Of a stretch of DNA of 11,626 nucleotides, positions 6,361-11,626 are shown one piece after another. The stretch's first letter is position 1. Each line of letters starts with the position of its first letter. Made by a program: the position numbers and the translations under genes. Source of the DNA: Candidatus Omnitrophota bacterium (lineage in GTDB: Bacteria > Omnitrophota > Gorgyraeia > Aquiviventales > Aquiviventaceae); assembly GCA_016206585.1 (NCBI GenBank), contig JACQRE010000028.1, positions 1 through 11,626 of the forward strand, written 5' to 3'. Below the pieces are notes generated by a model. It made no database searches. It saw only the letters and a list, made by a program, of their open reading frames with translations, and had not been told where the DNA came from.

Positions 6361-9300
6361 ATGCGCGTCAAAAAACTTGAGATCGTCGGGTTCAAGTCCT
6401 TCGCCCACAAGACGGTTATCCATTTCGAGCCCGGCGTCACCGCCATCGTCGGGCCCAACGGCAGCGGGAAGTGCGTCCACGGCGACTCCCGTGTCGTGCT
6501 TGCCGATGGGCGGGTCGTGGCGATCCGTGAGCTGGTGGAGGATGCGCTCAGGGATTGCGGTCGCCTTGAGGAATGGGAAGACGGGCAGGCGACGTACGAC
6601 AACCCCCATAATCGGCACGTCCTCTCGCTCAATCCCACCTCCTTCAAGATCGAGTCCAAGCCCATTACGGCGTTCATCAAACGTACCGCCCCGGATCGGC
6701 TCTACCGGGTCACCACCAAGACCGGCCGTGAGTTGATTGCCACGGGCTACCATCCCCTCTTTACCCTCGAGCAGGGCCACCTCAAGACGCTCCCAGCCGA
6801 CCAGTTACAGCCGGGATTTCGCATTGCGATTCCGCGGTGTCTTCCGGTCACCTCACCAGGAGATGGGCTCAACCTGGTGGAGACCCTCCAGCAATTTGAG
6901 CGAGCGGACAAGGTGTATCTCCCGTACTCGCCGTCGCTGGAAGCGTGGGTCGATGAGCTCCGGGCACGCCATGGAGGATTATCCGCCGTGGCGCGATTGG
7001 CAGAGGTTGAACGGACGCATGTCGCAACCGTCTATCAGCGGCAGGCGCTGAACGCCGAGACCGTCAGCCGGCTCAACGGATGGTCGAGGACGCCTCTCGG
7101 ACCGTGCGTGGGCACCATCGAACCGTGCCTGAGTGGCACGCTCGCGTCACACAGGGATGGCCGCATCTCGGTGCCTCATGAGATGACGCCGGCTCTGGCG
7201 AGATTGCTTGGCTATTGCATCAGTGAGGGACGGAACACCGGCTCGAACCAAGTCTGGTTCGTGAACAGCGATCCCAAGCTGGTTGAAGATTTCTGCGACT
7301 GCGTCCGACAAGTATTCGGGCTGCAGGCCCGCGTCTTTTCCTACAAGCCGTCAGCGAAGGACGTGCTCGTGTTCTCCAGCACCCTCGGCCGGTACCTGGC
7401 GAAGGTCTTTCAGTTCGGCATCGATCAGGGCTCGGCCGACAAGCGGGTACCCGATCTCCTCTTCGGCGCCTCCGACCGCGTCGTGGCGGCGTTTTTGTCG
7501 GCGTTGTTCGAAGGAGACGGGCATCTGCATGTTCATCGCGAGACCGGAGGTGTGCGAACCACCGCCTATATTGAGTACACGACAGCCAGCCGCCACCTGG
7601 CAGAGGACGTCTGTCTCTTGCTATTGCGGTTTGGGGTGGTTGGGCGGGTTGTGAAAAAGCTGAAGGCCGCGACGAACACGACCACGCGCACCAAGCGTCC
7701 GTACTTCAGCGTCATGGTGTATGGATGTGATCAACTGAAGGCGCTGGCCGATCGGTTGGAGTTTCGAGGGAACAAGCGCACAGCCCTTGACCAGCTCAGA
7801 GCGCTGGAGCAGACTTCGAATCCCAATGACGATGTGGTCCCAGGAGCGACGACGCTGGTGCAGACCCTTGTCTCTCGGGCCGCCATTTCCGTGAAGCGAG
7901 TTCGGAGCGCCTACCCCACGCTGGCGGCCTACACCGAAGAGCGATGCACAGCAACCCGCCCGGGATTAGGACGCGTGCTGGAAGCGGTGGAGCGATTCGG
8001 TCGGTGGAACCATGAGGTCGCCGATCGCGTCGAGCACTTGCGCGCCCTGGCATGTTCCGACGTCTATTGGGATGAGATTGTGTCGATTGATGAAGTTCCA
8101 CCGACGGACTGGGTCTATGACTTGGCGGTGGAAGGCCACCACAACTTCATCGCCAACGGCATGGTCGTCCACAACAGCAACATCGTCGATTCGATCCGGT
8201 GGGTCCTCGGCGAGCACAACCCGCGCGACGTCCGCGCCCCCCGCCTTGAAGACGTCATCTTCAACGGCACCGACCTCAAGGCCCCCCTCTCGATGGCCGA
8301 GGTGAGCCTCACCATCAGCAACGAGCAGGGGCTGCTGCCGATCTCCTTCATCGAAGTCACCATCACCCGCCGCGTCTACCGCTCCGGGGAGAGCGAGTAC
8401 CTCATCAACCAGAGCCCGTGCCGGCTCAAGGACATCCAGGAGCTCTTCCGCGGCACGGGGCTGGGCGGGGGCACCTATGCGATCATCGAGCAAGGCCACA
8501 TCGATCTGATCCTCTCCTCGAAGCCCGAGGAGCGGCGCGTCGTCTTCGAGGAGGCGAGCGGGGTGGCCAAGTACCTCGTGAAGAAGCAGGAGACGATCCG
8601 CCGGCTCGATGAGGTGGAAGAGCACCTCGTGCGCATCGCGGACATCATCGGCGAGGTGCGCCGGCAGGTGGGCGCCCTCGAGCGCGCCGCGAACAAGGCC
8701 CGACAGTACAAGAGCCAATGGGAGCAGCTCAAGCAGCTCGAGCTGCGGCTGGCCGTCGACGAATTGGATGCGGGAGCAAGCCGCACCCAGCAGCTGGAGC
8801 AGCAGCTGCAGGGGCTCAACGCGCAGCGCGAGACGCTGGAGGGCCAGAAGCAAACCCACATGGCGTTTCTGGAGGCGGGCAATGCCTCCGTGTCGGCCAT
8901 TCAGCAGCGGCTGCACACGTTGCGCACACAGGTGATGGAGTGCTCCAGCCAGATCGACCAGCACGACAGCCAGTTCGCGTTGAAGACCCGCTGGATTGAA
9001 GAGCTCGCGCAGCAAGCGCAGCAGTGGGAGGTGGAGGCCGCCCAGCTGCGCGACCGCCTCGCGCAATGCGACGGGCAGCTCGCGCGCGTCAGCGGCGGCG
9101 AAGCGGAAGTCCAGACCCAGCTCACCGCGGTGCTTGAGCAGGCCGGCCGCCACGCGGCGAAACTGGAGCTGGTGGAGCGGACCTCGGCGGCCTCGAGCGC
9201 CTCGGTCACGGAAGCGAAAGCCCAGCTCTTCGAGGCGGCGGCCGAGGCAGCGCACCAGCGCAACCAGTTGACCGGGATGGCGTCGCGGCTGCAGACCACC

Positions 9301-11626
9301 GACGGGGCCCTCGCCCGCCTGGAGGAGCAGCGGATGCTGCGCCAATCGCGGGATGAAGAGCTGGCCCGCCGCCGGGCTGGCGTCCAGCAGGACCGGGATG
9401 CGCTCCAGGGCCAGGTGGATGAGGTGCAGCGCCGCCTGGGCGCGGTCCAGCAGACCCTCGACGCGGCAGGGATGCGGCGCCATGAGCTGACGGGACGGCT
9501 CCATCAGCTGCGCGACCAGGTCGCCGGTGAGCGCGCGCGAGTGGGGTTGCTGGAGGATCTCTGGCGCCGGTATGAAGGGTTTCCGGAGACGGTCAAGGCG
9601 CTCATGGAGCGCTCGGTCGATGGGCTCATCGGCCCGCTCGTCGATCTCATTCAGGCCAGGCCCGGCTACGAGGACGTGGTGGAAGCCGCGCTGGGCCCGC
9701 TCGCCGAGGCGGTCGTGGTGCGGGACCGCCGCACGCTCTCACGCTGCCGCGAGCTCCTCGGCACGGAGCAGCTGGAGGGCTGCCGCTTCCTGGTGCTCTC
9801 CGATTGTCCCGCGGCCCCCGCGATGCAGGCCTCGACGGTGACGGAGGGGGTGTCCGGCGCCGTCAAGGAATACGTGCGCGCCGAGCCGCAGTTCCAGCCG
9901 CTGGTGGACTGGCTGCTGAACGACTCGTGGATCATCGATGACATCGAACGGCTCTTCGGGCAAGGCGGGGCACCGGAGAGCCGCGTGGTCAGCGCGAAGG
10001 GCGACCGGTGGGACCGCCGCTCGTGGCGCTTTCACGGGGCGCGTCCGATGGCGCACAGCCGGCTCGGCCGTAAGCAGCGGTGGGAGCAGGCGCAGACCGG
10101 TTTGCAGGCGCTGCAGGGGGAGTTCGGACGGCTGGAGGCGCGGGCCGTGCAGGCGGAGCAGGAGTGGCAGTCGCGGCTCGGCGAGCAGGAGTCGGCGAAG
10201 GGGCAGCTCGCCCACCTGGCCCCCACCCTGCAACAACGTGACTCGCAGCTGAGCCAGTTGGCGCATGAAGCGCGCCGGGCGGAGGATGAGCGCTCCGCGC
10301 GTGAGCTGGAAACCCAGGAGCTGACCGCGCAGCGCGAGGAGCTCCAGGCGACTCTGACGGCGAGCCAGCGTGCCGTCGAGGACGCCCAGACGCGCCAGCA
10401 CATGCTGGAGCGCGCGCTGAGCGATGCGCAGACCGCGCGGGAGACCTCGGAGCAGCAGCGCCAGCAGCTGCTCATCGCCAAGGCGCAGGTGGATGCCTCG
10501 CAGCAGTCGTTGTCGGAGCGGCTGCAGGCGCTGCAATCCCGCGCGCAGGAGCTGGGGGCCGACCGTGCGCAGGTGCTTCAGCAGATCGAGGCGCGCGAGC
10601 GCTCGCGCACCGAGGCGATCCAGCGCTCGAGCGACTTGACCCGGCAGCTAGAGGGCCACCAGCAGGGCAGCCAGCAGCTGCAGGAGGAGCGCACCCGCCT
10701 GGAGGTTGAGGCGCAGCAGGTGAGCCAGATGCTGCGTGAGGAGGAAACGAAGCGCGACCAGGTGGTCCCGCACCTGCTGGCCGTCGAGCAGCAGCTCTCG
10801 GAGCTCATGCGGCAGATCCAGGAGCGGAGCCAGCAGCTCTCCGAGCGGTCGTTCCGCCGGTCGCACCTGGTGCAGCGGATGCGGGAGCTCTACCAGATCG
10901 ACGAGGCCATGATCCAAACCGAGCAGCAGGCCAACCCGCCGCCGCTCGATGAGGCGCAGCGGACATCCATGACCGAGCAGGTGCAAAAGCTCCGTGCCAA
11001 GCTCGAGGGGATCGGGCCGGTGAGCCTCGGCTCGGTGGAGGAGTACGACGAGCTGAAGCGGCGGCTGGAGTTCCTCCAGATGCAGCAGCAGGACCTCATC
11101 CAGGCGCGCGACGACCTGAAGGCCTCGATCACTCAGATCAACCGGGCGGCGCGCTCGCAGTTTCGCGAGACGTTCGAGCGCATCCGCCAGGAGTTCCAGC
11201 ACTACTACGGCCGCCTCTTCAACGGCGGCGAGGCGAACCTGCTGCTGATGGATGAGGAGGACGTGCTGGAGTGCGGCATCGACATCGTGGCCCGCCCGCC
11301 GGGCAAGCGGCTGCAGAGCATCAGCCTCCTCTCCGGAGGCGAGCGGGCACTCACGGCGGTCGCACTCCTGTTCGCCCTCTTCAAAGTGCGCCCCTCCCCC
11401 TTCTGCATCCTAGATGAGATCGATGCGCCGCTCGACGAGCCCAACGTGGACCGCTTCACCCGAGTGCTCGAGGAGTTCCTGGCGCTGTCTCAGTTCATCC
11501 TCATCACGCACAACAAGAAGACGATCACCAAGGCCGACTCGCTCTACGGCGTGACCATGGAGGAGCCGGGGATCTCCAAGATCCTCTCCGCCAAGCTCAC
11601 CAAGGCCGAACCCGCCGCCCCAGCCC
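6361..11626 (+). CDS. smc: SMC chromosome-partition ATPase, intein-split, 3'-partial
   Basis: One open frame of 1755 codons runs to the window edge. Without the 568-residue intein about 1187 residues remain, the normal size of bacterial SMC. The N-terminus MRVKKLEIVGFKSFAHKTVI and Walker A GPNGSGK (6451-6471), completed by Ser at 8176, are typical. The head continues through NIVDSIRWVLGEHN, EDVIFNGTD, ELFRGTGLGGGTYAIIEQG and KPEERRVVFEEASGVAKY. A Gln/Glu-rich coiled coil follows (about 8581-9570), then the hinge (about 9571-10044), the returning coiled coil (to about 11200), and the C-terminal head: signature LSGGE at 11329-11343, Walker B FCILDE at 11401-11418, D-loop APLDEPN, and the His switch at 11509. 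SMC dimers with ScpA/ScpB organise and segregate chromosomes. The start has only a weak ribosome binding site (GGGG at 6347-6350) and lies 7 bp after the reductase stop. The Q-loop Gln is His here. The stop codon is outside the window, probably close by. Confidence 0.95.
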   Translation, partial: MRVKKLEIVGFKSFAHKTVIHFEPGVTAIVGPNGSGKCVHGDSRVVLADGRVVAIRELVEDALRDCGRLEEWEDGQATYDNPHNRHVLSLNPTSFKIESKPITAFIKRTAPDRLYRVTTKTGRELIATGYHPLFTLEQGHLKTLPADQLQPGFRIAIPRCLPVTSPGDGLNLVETLQQFERADKVYLPYSPSLEAWVDELRARHGGLSAVARLAEVERTHVATVYQRQALNAETVSRLNGWSRTPLGPCVGTIEPCLSGTLASHRDGRISVPHEMTPALARLLGYCISEGRNTGSNQVWFVNSDPKLVEDFCDCVRQVFGLQARVFSYKPSAKDVLVFSSTLGRYLAKVFQFGIDQGSADKRVPDLLFGASDRVVAAFLSALFEGDGHLHVHRETGGVRTTAYIEYTTASRHLAEDVCLLLLRFGVVGRVVKKLKAATNTTTRTKRPYFSVMVYGCDQLKALADRLEFRGNKRTALDQLRALEQTSNPNDDVVPGATTLVQTLVSRAAISVKRVRSAYPTLAAYTEERCTATRPGLGRVLEAVERFGRWNHEVADRVEHLRALACSDVYWDEIVSIDEVPPTDWVYDLAVEGHHNFIANGMVVHNSNIVDSIRWVLGEHNPRDVRAPRLEDVIFNGTDLKAPLSMAEVSLTISNEQGLLPISFIEVTITRRVYRSGESEYLINQSPCRLKDIQELFRGTGLGGGTYAIIEQGHIDLILSSKPEERRVVFEEASGVAKYLVKKQETIRRLDEVEEHLVRIADIIGEVRRQVGALERAANKARQYKSQWEQLKQLELRLAVDELDAGASRTQQLEQQLQGLNAQRETLEGQKQTHMAFLEAGNASVSAIQQRLHTLRTQVMECSSQIDQHDSQFALKTRWIEELAQQAQQWEVEAAQLRDRLAQCDGQLARVSGGEAEVQTQLTAVLEQAGRHAAKLELVERTSAASSASVTEAKAQLFEAAAEAAHQRNQLTGMASRLQTTDGALARLEEQRMLRQSRDEELARRRAGVQQDRDALQGQVDEVQRRLGAVQQTLDAAGMRRHELTGRLHQLRDQVAGERARVGLLEDLWRRYEGFPETVKALMERSVDGLIGPLVDLIQARPGYEDVVEAALGPLAEAVVVRDRRTLSRCRELLGTEQLEGCRFLVLSDCPAAPAMQASTVTEGVSGAVKEYVRAEPQFQPLVDWLLNDSWIIDDIERLFGQGGAPESRVVSAKGDRWDRRSWRFHGARPMAHSRLGRKQRWEQAQTGLQALQGEFGRLEARAVQAEQEWQSRLGEQESAKGQLAHLAPTLQQRDSQLSQLAHEARRAEDERSARELETQELTAQREELQATLTASQRAVEDAQTRQHMLERALSDAQTARETSEQQRQQLLIAKAQVDASQQSLSERLQALQSRAQELGADRAQVLQQIEARERSRTEAIQRSSDLTRQLEGHQQGSQQLQEERTRLEVEAQQVSQMLREEETKRDQVVPHLLAVEQQLSELMRQIQERSQQLSERSFRRSHLVQRMRELYQIDEAMIQTEQQANPPPLDEAQRTSMTEQVQKLRAKLEGIGPVSLGSVEEYDELKRRLEFLQMQQQDLIQARDDLKASITQINRAARSQFRETFERIRQEFQHYYGRLFNGGEANLLLMDEEDVLECGIDIVARPPGKRLQSISLLSGGERALTAVALLFALFKVRPSPFCILDEIDAPLDEPNVDRFTRVLEEFLALSQFILITHNKKTITKADSLYGVTMEEPGISKILSAKLTKAEPAAPA
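6472..8175 (+). mobile_element. Intein (568 residues) in the Walker A motif of SMC
   Basis: The in-frame insertion runs from Cys1 (TGC 6472) to Asn568 (AAC 8173-8175), between the Lys and Ser of the P-loop GPNGSGK|SN. Block A is CVHGDSRVVLADG. Block B holds the Thr-x-x-His splicing motif (TGYH, residues 91-94). Block F is WVYDLAVEGHHNFIANG, and block G is VVHN followed by Ser+1. All residues needed for class 1 splicing are present: Cys1, block B Thr and His, penultimate His, terminal Asn, and a Ser nucleophile. Excision would rebuild an exact Walker A with the magnesium-binding Ser as the +1 residue. Hand-counted GC in samples is 64/120 inside (7201-7320) against 81/120 in the flanking SMC (8221-8280 plus 8401-8460), consistent with foreign origin. 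Boundaries are certain to the codon, because both sides match SMC without gaps. Confidence 0.95.
7204..7521 (+). other. LAGLIDADG homing endonuclease core of the intein
   Basis: Two LAGLIDADG motifs are visible: LLGYCISEG at 7204-7230 (intein residues 245-253) and LSALFEGDG at 7495-7521 (residues 342-350), 97 residues apart. The metal-binding acids at position 8 of each motif, Glu252 and Asp349, are both kept. The block D-like KRVPDLLF at 324-331, just before the second motif, also matches the family. The second half of the endonuclease fold continues to about 7770. Such enzymes cut the intein-free allele of the host gene so that repair copies the intein in. Nothing in the sequence suggests decay: no stop, no frameshift, no missing acid. 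Confidence 0.88.

Noticed and set aside
5582..6736. 384-codon + strand frame overlapping the reductase and smc start
   Set aside because: It is a +1 shadow of the reductase that runs into smc and the intein; the product is Arg/Gly/Pro-rich noise.
6737..7654. Short + strand frames within the intein that could suggest a free-standing endonuclease gene
   Set aside because: The LAGLIDADG motifs are in the smc frame, which has no stop from 6361 to the window end; the other frames are shadows.
7966..9504. 512-codon open frame on the - strand across the intein end and SMC coiled coil
   Set aside because: It spans the intein/extein border and its Leu/Arg/Ala-rich product mirrors the Gln/Glu-rich coiled coil of SMC; no recognisable motif.
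1..11626. CRISPR arrays, tRNA or rRNA genes, insertion sequences
   Set aside because: No spaced direct repeats, no RNA gene signatures and no transposase or terminal repeats were seen; nearly all sequence is accounted for by coding genes.

Overview
The window reads as chromosomal DNA of a GC-rich, diderm (outer-membrane) bacterium. An outer-membrane secretin, PilM/PilN/PilO-type inner-membrane parts and a classical bacterial SMC protein all point that way. The style of the PilM protein and the mixture of pilus-like and type II secretion-like parts recall uncultivated lineages such as Omnitrophota, but this taxonomic guess is weak. All genes lie on the + strand and are tightly packed.

Region 1 (1-1950) holds two overlapping genes of an inner-membrane platform: a PilM-like actin-fold protein fused to a PilN-like membrane/periplasmic part (GspL-like layout), then a PilO/GspM-like protein. 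Region 2 (1951-2025) is a short AT-richer gap. It carries a good sigma70-type promoter and an 8-bp inverted repeat just before the next start codon. Region 3 (2026-5497) begins with a 77-residue MerR-type DNA-binding protein with no effector domain. A compact ExeA/GspA-like AAA ATPase, a GspC-like protein and a secretin follow. The secretin ends in an extra domain that looks like the C-terminal domain of TonB. Together regions 1-3 encode most of the envelope-spanning part of a type II secretion / type IV pilus-like machine; the pilins, assembly ATPase and polytopic membrane protein are not in the window.

Region 4 (5498-6353) is a short-chain dehydrogenase with the Tyr-x6-Lys spacing of enoyl-ACP reductases (FabI/FabL-like). 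Region 5 (6361 to the window end) is one uninterrupted reading frame of 1755 codons. It encodes an SMC chromosome-structure protein whose Walker A motif is split by a 568-residue intein with an apparently intact LAGLIDADG homing endonuclease. Without the intein the SMC part is about 1187 residues to the window edge, so nearly complete. The 3' end lies outside the window.

The most notable observations are the SMC Walker A intein, the secretin-TonB C-terminal fusion, the mini-MerR gene with operator-like repeats leading the secretion operon, and a Q-loop glutamine-to-histidine change in SMC.
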